DNA from: Calothrix sp. PCC 7103
GTDB taxonomy: Bacteria > Cyanobacteriota > Cyanobacteriia > Cyanobacteriales > Nostocaceae
Length of the DNA: 64,000 nucleotides
Direction of reading: 5' to 3'
Assembly (NCBI RefSeq): GCF_000331305.1
Contig: NZ_KB217478.1
Location: forward strand, 4,418,761 to 4,482,760
In this document: one piece after another, positions 35,762 through 43,543 of the stretch
How the letters are laid out: each line of letters starts with the position of its first letter
Position numbering within the stretch: the stretch's first letter is position 1
Notes under the pieces: model-generated
Told to the model about the DNA's origin: nothing
The model's input: the letters and a program-made list of their open reading frames with translations, nothing else
Databases searched by the model: none
Translations under genes and position numbers: made by a program

Positions 35762-37875
35762 GTCAAGTTATAGGGACATCGGTTAGTCGTAAAGATGGTG
35801 TTGCTAAAGTTACTGGTGCCGCCACTTACTCAGCAGAACATCAATTGCCTAATTTAGTTCATGGATATCTTGTAACTGCGACAATAGCTAGCGGACAAAT
35901 TAGTAGTATTGATACAAGTGAAGCTGAAAAATCTCCAGGATTTATTACGGTATTTACTCATTTGAATACGCCCCAGGTATTCAAACCGACTAATAACTTT
36001 ATGAACTCAAAGATTTACGAATCTCGTTTGCCTTTATCTGATAATCAAGTTCATTACGCAGGACAAATTATTGGGCTTGTAATTGCTGAAACTTTTGAGC
36101 GTGCCCGTGATGCTGCATTTCGTGTCAAGGTTGATTATAGTTCTCAACCGCTTGTAATTGATGCTAGTAAAGCAAACTTCAAAGAGGCGCCATCACATTT
36201 TGGCGAAGGAATGAAGTTTTCCATAGGTAACGTTACAAAAGGAATGGCTACTGCAACCACGAAAGTTGCTCAAACCTACAAATCTTCCACCGAACTTCAT
36301 GCTCCAATGGAACCTCATGCTATCATCGTAGACTGGCAAGAAGGCGATGGAGTTACTATATATGAGCATAGTCAATTCGTTTTAGGTTCACAACGTACCT
36401 ACGCAGAATTATTAGGTGTACCAACTGAAAAAGTACGAATTATTAGTCCATATATAGGTGGTGCTTTTGGTTCTAAAGGCTTTCCTTGGTCTCACGCTGT
36501 TCTTTGTGCAGCAGCAGCAAAACAAATTCAACGACCGCTCAAATTAGTTTTAAGTCGGCGCCAGATGACGGCTTTAACTGGACATCGTTCCGAAACAGAA
36601 CAAACAATTCGTTTAGGCGCCACTGCGGATGGTACGATTACAGCGATTGACCATGAAGTAAAATCAGTAACATCACCTGTAGAGGTTTTCACAGAGCCTT
36701 GCACAAATATTACCCCCGTCATGTACAAAACTGACAACCTGCAGATAATGCAGGAATTGGCGGTAATGAACGTTGGAGTACCCACTTTTATGCGGGCGCC
36801 GGGTGAAAATCCAGGAATGTGGGCGTTAGAATCAGCGATGGATGAACTCGCATGGAGTTTAAAAATTGACCCTGTAGAGTTGCGACTCAAAAACGAAACC
36901 AAAATTCATCAGCGTAAAAACCTTCCTTTTAGTGCAAAACATTTTGCGGACTGTTTGAAAGTTGGTTCCCAGAAGTTTGGTTGGAAAGATCGAGCAAAAG
37001 AACCGCGCGAAGTACATCGTGATGGAAAGTTAATTGGTTGGGGAATGGCAGCATCAACATTCCCAGGTTTACGCGGTGCAGCATCTGTCAAAGTTCGTTT
37101 GTTAAAAGATGGTACAGCACATGTTTTAACTGCTGGTAATGATATAGGGACTGGCGCTTACACAGTAGCAGCAATAGTTGCCGCCGAAGCTTTACAAATA
37201 CCAGTAGAAAAAATTCGTGTTGAACTTGGTGACTCACGACTTCCAGATGGAGGTATGGCAGGTGGTTCAATGATGAGTGCATCAATGGTGCCTGCTGTTA
37301 TGGCAGCATGTCAAGAAGTCCTAAAACAAGCAAATGCCAAAACAGCCCAAGAAGCATTTGCACTGCTTGAAGAAACTGGTGGCGCCGCATTTGAAGCTAC
37401 AGCATCATCTAAACCAGGAGAAGAAAGTAAAAAATTCGCCTTTCAATCATGGGGCGCCCATTTTTGTGAAGTTGCTATTGATGAGAGTATTGGTCGGTTG
37501 CGTGTAACTCGTTGGTTATCAGTAATGGATATAGGACAAGTTATCAACGCCAAAACCGCAGCAAGTCAAGTACGTGGTGGTGTGATAATGGGTATTAGCC
37601 AAGCTTTAATGGAAGAATGTCAGTTTGATCCCAATATTGGTTATCCCGTTGTATATGACTTAGCTACATATCACTATGCAGCACACGCCGATATTCCTCG
37701 TATAGATGTAATATTTGTTGGGGAACCTGATACTAACTTTAACCCTGCGGGAGTTAGAGGAGTAGGAGAAATTGGTATTACAGGTGTTTCTGCTGCTATC
37801 GCGAATGCTGTGTATCATGCCACTGGTAGGCGCCTGCGAAGTTTACCTTTAACACCAGATAAATTACTGGCATAA
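35758..37875 (+). CDS. paoC: Molybdenum hydroxylase, molybdopterin-binding subunit (PaoC/YagR-like)
   Basis: A 705-residue large subunit that binds molybdenum cytosine-dinucleotide cofactor and oxidises the substrate. Family segments: VSRKDGVAKVTGAATYSAEH, PYIGGAFGSKGFPWSHAV, GTGAYTVAAIVAAEAL, and near the C-terminus GVRGVGEIGITGVSAAIANA, whose Glu is the catalytic base in the family. The likely reaction is aldehyde to carboxylate. The substrate cannot be read. No cofactor chaperone gene follows: the next sequence is a repeat cluster. Confidence 0.92.
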   Translation: MSQVIGTSVSRKDGVAKVTGAATYSAEHQLPNLVHGYLVTATIASGQISSIDTSEAEKSPGFITVFTHLNTPQVFKPTNNFMNSKIYESRLPLSDNQVHYAGQIIGLVIAETFERARDAAFRVKVDYSSQPLVIDASKANFKEAPSHFGEGMKFSIGNVTKGMATATTKVAQTYKSSTELHAPMEPHAIIVDWQEGDGVTIYEHSQFVLGSQRTYAELLGVPTEKVRIISPYIGGAFGSKGFPWSHAVLCAAAAKQIQRPLKLVLSRRQMTALTGHRSETEQTIRLGATADGTITAIDHEVKSVTSPVEVFTEPCTNITPVMYKTDNLQIMQELAVMNVGVPTFMRAPGENPGMWALESAMDELAWSLKIDPVELRLKNETKIHQRKNLPFSAKHFADCLKVGSQKFGWKDRAKEPREVHRDGKLIGWGMAASTFPGLRGAASVKVRLLKDGTAHVLTAGNDIGTGAYTVAAIVAAEALQIPVEKIRVELGDSRLPDGGMAGGSMMSASMVPAVMAACQEVLKQANAKTAQEAFALLEETGGAAFEATASSKPGEESKKFAFQSWGAHFCEVAIDESIGRLRVTRWLSVMDIGQVINAKTAASQVRGGVIMGISQALMEECQFDPNIGYPVVYDLATYHYAAHADIPRIDVIFVGEPDTNFNPAGVRGVGEIGITGVSAAIANAVYHATGRRLRSLPLTPDKLLA

Positions 37876-37895
37876 CTTTGTAGGGTGGGCACTGC

Positions 37896-38072
37896 TAGCC
37901 CTGTCAAGGTGAATAGAATATTGCGGGAAAAATTCGTCTGCACCTCTGTGTCCTCTGTGCCTCCGTGGTAAAAAAATACATATATTTCACCACAGAGACA
38001 CAGAGAGCGCAGAGAGAAAGTAGAGTTTTATCGTTATAATACTGGGGTTTTTAACTCACCTTGACAGGGCTA
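37896..38072. repeat. Nested inverted repeats (177 bp), MITE-like
   Basis: Exact 17-bp outer arms TAGCCCTGTCAAGGTGA (37896-37912) and TCACCTTGACAGGGCTA (38056-38072) enclose an imperfect 27-bp pair: CTCTGTGTCCTCTGTGCCTC at 37944 and CACCACAGAGACACAGAGAG at 37988. The outer flanks carry related TAGGGTGGGCACTGC / TAGGTGGGCACTGCCC. No clear target duplication. It may be an insertion of the ACCACAGAG repeat into an older palindrome. Confidence 0.7.
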
Positions 38073-38140
38073 GGTGGGCACTGCCCACCATACCTTTAAT
38101 TTTTTACCACAGAGACTTCTAGGACACGGAGAAAGGGGCA

Positions 38141-38350
38141 AGTAAATTATTCTTTATTAAAATATCTGCTTATCGCAATATTATTGTACTATGGACTTAA
38201 TCATAAGTATAAGTCGGTTTAAGATGTGTATGCTCATAGTAATGGGTGTAAGTAATAACAGTACTGTAACCTAAAACACTAGTTTAATAATGGTGATGAT
38301 TATCATGATGAAATAAATTAGCCCATAGTAACTTTTACATGGACATCATC
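38141..38350 (-). pseudogene. Decayed copy of the hypB 5' region
   Basis: About 210 bp align without large gaps to the first 190-215 bp of intact hypB (40074-40265 region), including shared blocks AGTAAATTATTCTTT, TGGTGATGATTATCAT and CATAGTAACTTTTACAT. It covers the His-rich N-terminal part of HypB on the same strand but has no start codon frame, several stops and no GTPase domain. Its truncated end abuts an ACCACAGAGACTTCTAGGAC repeat (38106-38136), a probable breakpoint. Similarity looks about three-quarters by eye. Confidence 0.8.
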
Positions 38351-38428
38351 TAAATTACATAAAGTAAGTGACCCGACAAAGGGCATTATCAAAATTTTAT
38401 AATAGTAAATGTTAAAAGGTAGGATATT

Positions 38429-38887
38429 ATGAGTAAGCTATCAATACCGTATTTTCCAGACAGACTAATGGGTCAAGTAATAGTAACCTTAAATGTAACC
38501 AACCAAATTGATATAATATTAGCCGAACGTGGTTTCATTTCCTCTGAAGAAATTCGTTCTGTTACATTGACAAATGTTTTAGTCGATACAGGTGCCACAT
38601 TATTATGTTTACCTTCATCTGTTATTAGCCAACTGGGTTTAGTACAGCGAGGAGAAGCAAGCGTTCAAACCAGCGCTGGGCTACAAAAAGGACGAATATT
38701 TCAAAATGCTGAATTGTCCATTGAAGGGCGCCAAAGTACTTTTGACTGCTTAGAGCTAACAGAAGTACCATATGCTTTATTAGGTGTGTTACCAATGCAG
38801 CGTTTAGGACTGGAGCCAGATTTAACAAATCATAAATTGCGATTACTACCTATGAATTCGGAGCAAAGTTATCTTACAGTTTTATAA
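38429..38887 (+). CDS. Retropepsin-like aspartic protease, tandem copy 1
   Basis: A 152-residue clan AA aspartic protease. The catalytic motif LVDTGATLLCLP has Asp at residue 53; a second strand-turn follows (FDCLELTEVPYALLG and MQRLGLEPDLTNHKLRL). One DTG per chain implies that the active form is a dimer, as in retropepsins. No signal peptide, so cytoplasmic. It is about 75-80 percent identical by eye to the next gene. Both are preceded by hypB remnants and share promoter-like AATAGTAAATG...GGATATTATGAG. Confidence 0.82.
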   Translation: MSKLSIPYFPDRLMGQVIVTLNVTNQIDIILAERGFISSEEIRSVTLTNVLVDTGATLLCLPSSVISQLGLVQRGEASVQTSAGLQKGRIFQNAELSIEGRQSTFDCLELTEVPYALLGVLPMQRLGLEPDLTNHKLRLLPMNSEQSYLTVL

Positions 38888-38891
38888 ACAT

Positions 38892-38928
38892 AGGTAAAAT
38901 ATGTATATGATGATTATTATGAAAAGCA
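38892..38928 (-). pseudogene. Short second remnant of the hypB His-rich region
   Basis: GGTAAAATATGTATATGATG and the following ATTATTATGAAAAGCAA correspond to GGTAAAACATGTGTATGATG...ATCATCATGAAGCGAA at 40187 in intact hypB. Only about 37 bp remain. It lies upstream of the second protease gene exactly as the longer remnant lies upstream of the first. Confidence 0.6.
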
Positions 38929-38981
38929 AGTGGTGCTGAAGTCCCAAATATTATAGTAGTAAATGCTTAAATTAGGATATT

Positions 38982-39440
38982 ATGAGAAAGCTATCAATAC
39001 CATATTTTCCAGACAGACTAATGGGTCAAGTAATAATAACTTTAAACGCAACTAACCGAATTGATAAAATGTTGCAAATGCGAGGATTTATTACCCCAGA
39101 AGAAGTTCGTTCCGTTACATTAACAGATGTTTTAGTAGATACAGGTGCAACGTTACTATGTTTACCTTCATCTGTGATTACTCAATTAGGTTTAGTCCAA
39201 GGAGGAGAAGCAAGGGTTGAAACAAGTGCTGGAGTGCAACAAGGGCGAATATTTAGAGATGTTGATTTGAATATTGAAGGGCGCCAAGGTACTTTTGACT
39301 GCTTGGAACTAACAGAAGTATCATATGCTTTATTAGGTGTAACACCAATGCAAATTTTAGGACTTGAGCCAGATTTAAAAAACCATAAGTTGCGATTATT
39401 ACCAATGAATTCAGAGCAAAGTTATCTTACTGTTTTATAA
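38982..39440 (+). CDS. Retropepsin-like aspartic protease, tandem copy 2
   Basis: A 152-residue paralogue of 38429-38887 with the same catalytic LVDTGATLLCLP and identical length; it differs mainly at surface positions (for example NRIDKMLQMRGFITPEE). Both copies retain the active site and an open frame, so selection seems to have kept both. It is convergent with hypB, ending 45 bp from its stop. The natural substrate is unknown; it is unrelated to the HupW/HoxW hydrogenase endopeptidases. Confidence 0.82.
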   Translation: MRKLSIPYFPDRLMGQVIITLNATNRIDKMLQMRGFITPEEVRSVTLTDVLVDTGATLLCLPSSVITQLGLVQGGEARVETSAGVQQGRIFRDVDLNIEGRQGTFDCLELTEVSYALLGVTPMQILGLEPDLKNHKLRLLPMNSEQSYLTVL

Positions 39441-39484
39441 AAGTATCAACGTGATATTTCAGTAAGGTAGCTATGCCACACATA

Positions 39485-40288
39485 CTACTCGCATAACCAA
39501 TCATACCAATCATTTAAGCCGTCACCTGTTTGTGCAGAAACTTGAAAAACTTGAATTTGGGGATTTACTTGAAGCGCGTATTCAATACATTTTTCTATAT
39601 CGAACTGTACATAAGGTAACAAATCAAGCTTAGTGATAATCATTATTTGGCTAGCACGAAACATATGAGGGTATTTGATAGGTTTATCTTCTCCTTCCGT
39701 TACAGAAAGAATTACAACTTTGGCATTTTCACCCAAATCAAATAATGCAGGGCAAACAAGATTACCTACATTTTCAATCATCACAACAGAATTTAGGGAT
39801 GGGTTTAGCTGTTGCAAACCCTTATCTATCATTCCTGCATCTAAATGACAGCCTGTTCCGGTATTAATTTGTACAACTTTGCAACCAGTCTCTTGGATTT
39901 TTTGAGCATCATTAATCGTTTCTTGGTCGCCTTCAATAACGCTGATTTCTAATTTTTGCTTTAAATCTTTGATAGTGCGGGTAAGTAAAGTTGTTTTTCC
40001 GGCGCCTGGTGAACTCATCAAATTTAAAGCTATAATATTTCGTCCCTTGAACCAACCACGATTTTGAGCCGCGAGTAAATTATTCTTTGCTAAAATATCA
40101 GCTTCTAACGATATTGTTGTGCTGTGGACTTGGGCATGAATATGAGCAGGTTCATGATGATGGGTATGAGTAACAACAGTACCATCAGGTAAAACATGTG
40201 TATGATGGTGATGATTATCATCATGAAGCGAATCAACCATAGTAACTTTTACATTTCCATCATCAGAACAGCCACAAGTTACACACAT
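39485..40288 (-). CDS. hypB: Hydrogenase nickel-insertion GTPase HypB
   Basis: A 267-residue GTPase that supplies nickel to NiFe hydrogenase with HypA. The N-terminus has the CxxCxC nickel site (C2, C5, C7) and a His-rich store (residues 23-55: HDDNHHHHTHVLPDG and HTHHHEPAHIHAQVH). The GTPase domain shows the P-loop SSPGAGKTT (about 92-100), VIEGDQETINDAQKIQE, ENVGNLVCPA, and TKLDLLPYV. It is translated with hypA (5-bp gap). Fragments of its 5' region recur at 38141 and 38892. Confidence 0.97.
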   Translation of the reverse strand: MCVTCGCSDDGNVKVTMVDSLHDDNHHHHTHVLPDGTVVTHTHHHEPAHIHAQVHSTTISLEADILAKNNLLAAQNRGWFKGRNIIALNLMSSPGAGKTTLLTRTIKDLKQKLEISVIEGDQETINDAQKIQETGCKVVQINTGTGCHLDAGMIDKGLQQLNPSLNSVVMIENVGNLVCPALFDLGENAKVVILSVTEGEDKPIKYPHMFRASQIMIITKLDLLPYVQFDIEKCIEYALQVNPQIQVFQVSAQTGDGLNDWYDWLCE

Positions 40289-40293
40289 AAATC

Positions 40294-40620
40294 TTATATC
40301 TCAATTTCTTTTATTTTTAATTCTTCACCAGCAATTAAATTTAACTCAGTACAACCACACGTACATCGACCAAAAGGTTTTTCAAGTAAAATATGTGTAC
40401 CGCAGTCGCGACAACTAGCTAAACCAGGTATCTCTCTAATTTGCAACAAGGCGCCTTCTAAAACAGTTCCCTGCGAGCAAATATCAAAACAAAATTTAAT
40501 TGCATCAGGTAAAATCGCCGATAGCTTACCAACTTCTAATAAAACACGCTGTACTTTCTTACCTTCAGCATGTTCAGAAACAATCGCTACAATATTTTGA
40601 GTAATACTCAGTTCATGCAT
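40294..40620 (-). CDS. hypA: Hydrogenase maturation nickel chaperone HypA
   Basis: A 108-residue nickel chaperone. It starts MHELSITQNIV, with the nickel-binding His2, and carries the structural zinc site SCRDCGTH...GRCTCGC (two Cys pairs, residues about 72-93). It delivers nickel with HypB during hydrogenase large-subunit maturation. First gene of a hypA-hypB operon, 5 bp before hypB. Confidence 0.96.
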   Translation of the reverse strand: MHELSITQNIVAIVSEHAEGKKVQRVLLEVGKLSAILPDAIKFCFDICSQGTVLEGALLQIREIPGLASCRDCGTHILLEKPFGRCTCGCTELNLIAGEELKIKEIEI

Positions 40621-40818
40621 AACTAATGTAGGTTGGGTGGAACGAAGAGAAACCCAACATTCATATTATCGTGCATTATTCTCATAGGTTAGAATATCCG
40701 AAGTAAACAATGCCCCATTGTCATGCTGAACGGAGTGAAGCATCTTAGGTAATTAATAATTTTAACATATTTTTTTAGCAATTTTAACACAAGTATACAA
40801 AACAAGTCTATTTATTAC
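40621..40818. other. Short intergenic region with hairpin repeats
   Basis: It contains GTTGGGTGG...AAACCCAAC (about 40632-40660), a weak hairpin in the hypA upstream region, and CCCCATTGTCATGCTGAACG plus GAGTGAAGCATCTTA, which resembles a widespread bacterial repeat. No gene. Confidence 0.4.
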
Positions 40819-40974
40819 TTATTTATACCTTGTTTTATCACGTTTATTATACTTATCCATCATAGCTTCAAATGCTTCCTGTAAATCTATATTCTGTGAA
40901 TTTGCTAAACAAACAAGTGCAAAAATAATATCAGCTAATTCATCAGCTAAATCTTGAGTAGGTTCAGTAATTTT
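40819..40974 (-). pseudogene. MazG-like nucleotide pyrophosphohydrolase, C-terminal fragment
   Basis: An open 51-residue segment reads EPTQDLADELADIIFALVCL then ANSQNIDLQEAFEAMMDKYN and KRDKTRYK, ending at TAA. The ExxD pattern (DELAD) is the metal-binding site of MazG/dUTPase-fold NTP pyrophosphohydrolases. The N-terminal half and any start codon are missing: the frame runs directly into the inverted-repeat element at 40975. The sequence on the far side of that element does not continue MazG. Confidence 0.75.
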
Positions 40975-41169
40975 GGTTCTTCCGTAAATAGCGTGCTAAA
41001 TTTGAATTAAAATCGATTACTTTGATTTGATATCAAGGCTTACAGGCGCTTATTAGTCTTAAATTCAGAATCTGACATAAAACGCAGAGGAATAATGCTG
41101 TTATGCTTTTCCAGCAAGGAGTTCAAGCTGATTTTTAAACAAATTTAGCACGCTATTTACGGAAGAGCC
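40975..41169. mobile_element. 195-bp miniature element with 30-bp ISL3-like terminal inverted repeats
   Basis: The ends GGTTCTTCCGTAAATAGCGT (continuing GCTAAATTTG, 40975-41004) and CAAATTTAGCACGCTATTTA (continuing CGGAAGAGCC, 41140-41169) are complementary at 29 of 30 positions. GGCTCTTCCGTAA resembles ISL3-family ends. The inside has no transposase. The flanking 8 bp (GTAATTTT and AATAAAAC) do not match, so no ISL3-type duplication is visible, which suggests a deletion or recombination after insertion. Confidence 0.85.
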
Positions 41170-41273
41170 AATAAAACATCGCCCTTAAGAATGTCATCTT
41201 TTTTAAGTAAGATACAATGTGACTCAAATTGTGACCTATATATCCAGTAATTACTGCAATCAAATCACAATTG

Positions 41274-41603
41274 CTAATTTGCCCATGAGTCAATTTCTGA
41301 ACTCTTCATAGAAGTGAAAGTTACAGAGTAAGGAGCAATAATCTGATATTCAGAAATCAACCCGTAAGCAGCTGAAATAATTTTTAAATCTACTACTTCT
41401 TTCCCAAAACTTTTACGTAAAAAACTTACATCTTCCATTACTCGTAGATGTTGAGTCCCCATGTACATATCAGCGGCTTTCAAAGAATGATTTAATAAAG
41501 ATTGTTCTCTTTCTTGACGTTTATTAATATCCTTAAAATATTCTAGAGTTAGCTGATTTTCTAACTTAGAACGTTTTAAACCTATGCATGAATTCACCAC
41601 CAA
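41274..41603 (-). CDS. YaaA/DUF6884-like protein, probably truncated or frameshifted
   Basis: A 109-residue frame. The pattern MVVNSCIGLKRS, AADMYMGTQHLRVMEDVSFL, and VVDLKIISAAYGLISEYQII resembles the DUF6884 / YaaA-like fold, where such proteins have SCGxxK and ISAKYGL motifs. After the stop, another frame stays open and reads CDLIAVITGYIGHNLSHIVS and YLKK, so the gene may be shifted near 41275. It lies next to queD; DUF6884-like proteins occur with 7-deazaguanine genes in some genomes, which is suggestive only. Activity uncertain. Confidence 0.5.
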   Translation of the reverse strand: MVVNSCIGLKRSKLENQLTLEYFKDINKRQEREQSLLNHSLKAADMYMGTQHLRVMEDVSFLRKSFGKEVVDLKIISAAYGLISEYQIIAPYSVTFTSMKSSEIDSWAN

Positions 41604-41657
41604 AATTCGAGGGGGTGTTTAATAAAATTGGGTTTTATATCAACTTTTTCAATTAAT

Positions 41658-42047
41658 TCAGTCATCCTCATATTCTACCCAAGAGTTAGGAGTTTCCGAT
41701 ACAGCAATCTTTAGTTTTACATCATGTGGGATTTGCTTCTTAGTTTTATCAAAAATATATTTAGCAATCATCTCAGCTGTTGTTTCGTATTCAGGGGGCA
41801 TAACTTCATTTAGAATACAGTGGTCAAGACCTCCCTTTGTAACATCTTGTTTAGCCCAACGTAAAGTTCTGAAATCAGCTACCATTACTGAGTTAGGGCA
41901 AAATTCTGACGAGTGAAGTTCTGATGATGTTGCTTCTACTCTTACTTTATAAGTGTGTCCATGCATTCTACCACATGGCCCGTCATAATTTTTAATATAG
42001 TGAGCGCTGTCAAAGCTAAATTCTGTGACAAGCTTCCATTTCGGCAT
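41658..42047 (-). CDS. queD: 6-carboxy-5,6,7,8-tetrahydropterin synthase (QueD)
   Basis: A 129-residue protein of the PTPS fold. FSFDSAHYIKNYDGPCGRMH and GHTYKVRVEA give the catalytic Cys and the zinc His ligands; LDHCILNEV and ETPNSWVEYED complete the family pattern. It converts 7,8-dihydroneopterin triphosphate to carboxy-tetrahydropterin in queuosine/7-deazaguanine synthesis. queE and queC are not next to it. It is followed after 54 bp by the DUF6884-like frame on the same strand. Confidence 0.93.
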   Translation of the reverse strand: MPKWKLVTEFSFDSAHYIKNYDGPCGRMHGHTYKVRVEATSSELHSSEFCPNSVMVADFRTLRWAKQDVTKGGLDHCILNEVMPPEYETTAEMIAKYIFDKTKKQIPHDVKLKIAVSETPNSWVEYEDD

Positions 42048-42433
42048 TTTCTTTAGTCCTTGCTTAATAAATATACTTAATTAGTTAAGTAACTTTATCT
42101 TTATCAAAGTTCTTAAATTATAATTTCATAAAAAATTCTAATTGCTAAGAACTGTTACAGTAAGCATGTATACCTTAATTACTCATTAGTTCACTCTAGC
42201 AATTACACAAAATATAATATTAACAAATAATAATTGTTTTGGCATAAGCGCATATAATTCTTTATATAAATATTTTGCTCTACTCGTCTTAAGGGTTTAT
42301 ATTACTAGGCTAGCACTTTAGGATGGGTAGAATGTCCATCCCTACAAGAACTTTATTTATACAACAGGATTTATAATGGGTGACTACTGTCAAGTTTTAC
42401 CACTGAAATTTAGAAATGGCGCCTATTTCAAGT
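42048..42433. other. Intergenic region with one hairpin
   Basis: About 385 bp. GGATGG-GTAGAATGT-CCATCC at 42321-42341 is a small hairpin that may serve as the 3' end of the toxin-antitoxin-like operon. The rest is AT-rich promoter sequence for queD. Nothing else recognised. Confidence 0.45.
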
Positions 42434-42964
42434 CTAAGTCTCCACTCTTGTTGTAACCTGTTTCCGTTTTTTACGTTTACTTCTAAATTTTTCAATTATT
42501 TTTTTAACTTCTTCAATTTCATCAAAATCTACCTTTACAAATGCATTTTCAAACTCTACGCACAAAGCCGCACTCACTTCTAGTACTTCTACAAAGCTTG
42601 CACACTGATAATCAGTGCTTTCATACTCTTGAATTCGTTGTTCTTCGATTCCTAGTACATCAGCTAGTTCTTTCTGACTCATCTTTGCTGCAATACGAGC
42701 TTTAATCAAAGTATCTGGTAATTTGTTAAAATTTTCAACTTTAATTCTAATAGGTTGTTTTTTATCACAATTAATCAATTTCTCATATTCAGCTATTTCT
42801 TCTTGCAATGCCATTAAATGAGATTCTTTCACGTCAATATCAAGTTGCCAATCTTCTTGGTCTCTTTGCTTCCAATCTTCGTCTTTTTCTATGACTGATA
42901 TAGAATATTCAAATTTCTGGGCACACTCTTTGCTATAATTGTATTGCTTTTCATTTTTAATCAT
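42434..42964 (-). CDS. XRE-family HTH protein, antitoxin-like partner
   Basis: A 176-residue protein using the ATG at 42964, whose ATGA overlaps the stop of the upstream gene by 4 bp. The N-terminal half is acidic and helical (KESHLMALQEEIAEYEKLIN). The C-terminal half contains a Cro/CI helix-turn-helix (LIKARIAAKMSQKELADVLG, IEEQRIQEYESTDY) and a basic tail (KFRSKRKKRKQVTTR). Genetic coupling to a DUF6932 gene fits an antitoxin that neutralises and autoregulates. The role is inferred. Confidence 0.75.
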   Translation of the reverse strand: MIKNEKQYNYSKECAQKFEYSISVIEKDEDWKQRDQEDWQLDIDVKESHLMALQEEIAEYEKLINCDKKQPIRIKVENFNKLPDTLIKARIAAKMSQKELADVLGIEEQRIQEYESTDYQCASFVEVLEVSAALCVEFENAFVKVDFDEIEEVKKIIEKFRSKRKKRKQVTTRVET

Positions 42965-43407
42965 GGTTCCCACCTTACCAAATCAATCGCAATAATACCT
43001 TTCTTATTTTCCATTCTATCGCGTTGAAAAAAATACAGCGAATTTAAGCCTAAATCACCGACAGGTTCGTCTGAACGGTACAGTTCGCCTTTATATTTAG
43101 CTTTTTGAGATTGTCGGTCATATTTAGTAAGTAATAGTTTAGCATTTTTTTGCAGATAACTCATATCAACATCTTCCTCGTCCCAGCAAGCATCAAAATC
43201 TCCAGGTGTTAATTTCATGGTGATAAAACTTCCATCTACATAAATTGTTCTACATCCTGCCACCTTTAACTGCTCCATTGCCAATTCCAAACCATTTATC
43301 ATTTGCTTACGACCATAATTAGTACCAAAACGTTCTAAAAATTCCTCCCACTCACAAAAATATATTCCTGGTGGTAAATATCCAAACTCATTAAATTCCG
43401 GAATCAT
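42961..43407 (-). CDS. DUF6932 protein, putative nucleotidyltransferase-like toxin
   Basis: A 148-residue protein of DUF6932: MIPEFNEFGYLPPGIYFCEW, AGCRTIYVDGSFITMKLTPG and DFDACWDEEDVD. The GSF...GDFDACW pattern recalls the GS-x-DxD active site of minimal nucleotidyltransferases, so AMP- or nucleotide-transfer activity is possible. Its stop overlaps the HTH gene's start (ATGA). Such pairs behave as toxin-antitoxin modules. Function inferred from family and context. Confidence 0.8.
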   Translation of the reverse strand: MIPEFNEFGYLPPGIYFCEWEEFLERFGTNYGRKQMINGLELAMEQLKVAGCRTIYVDGSFITMKLTPGDFDACWDEEDVDMSYLQKNAKLLLTKYDRQSQKAKYKGELYRSDEPVGDLGLNSLYFFQRDRMENKKGIIAIDLVRWEP

Positions 43408-43543
43408 TTTTACACCCTAGCCTATCAAAAAATCTAATGTAATACTTATGACAACGCAAATTAACCCTATTTGAGATTACTTAAGCTCTTAAGGCACCTG
43501 TCATATCTATAAAATATTACAAGTAATTAAATATTCTTGACAA
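43408..43543. other. Short promoter region of the DUF6932-XRE operon
   Basis: 136 bp, AT-rich. It should hold the operator of the HTH protein. No perfect palindrome stood out. Confidence 0.35.

Noticed and set aside
37896-38014. CRISPR-like array from repeated CTCTGTGTC/CACAGAGAC units
   Set aside because: The units form one inverted pair, not direct repeats with unique spacers. No cas genes nearby. No CRISPR array was found in the window.
38429-39440. Tandem proteases as hydrogenase-specific endopeptidases (HupW/HoxW type)
   Set aside because: They carry the DTGA motif of retropepsins, not the nickel-dependent fold of hydrogenase endopeptidases. Closeness to hypB is better explained by duplication.
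40196-40600. 134-codon plus-strand frame over hypA-hypB
   Set aside because: Shadow of two well-identified genes. The His-rich codons of hypB give the Met/Ile-rich mirror.
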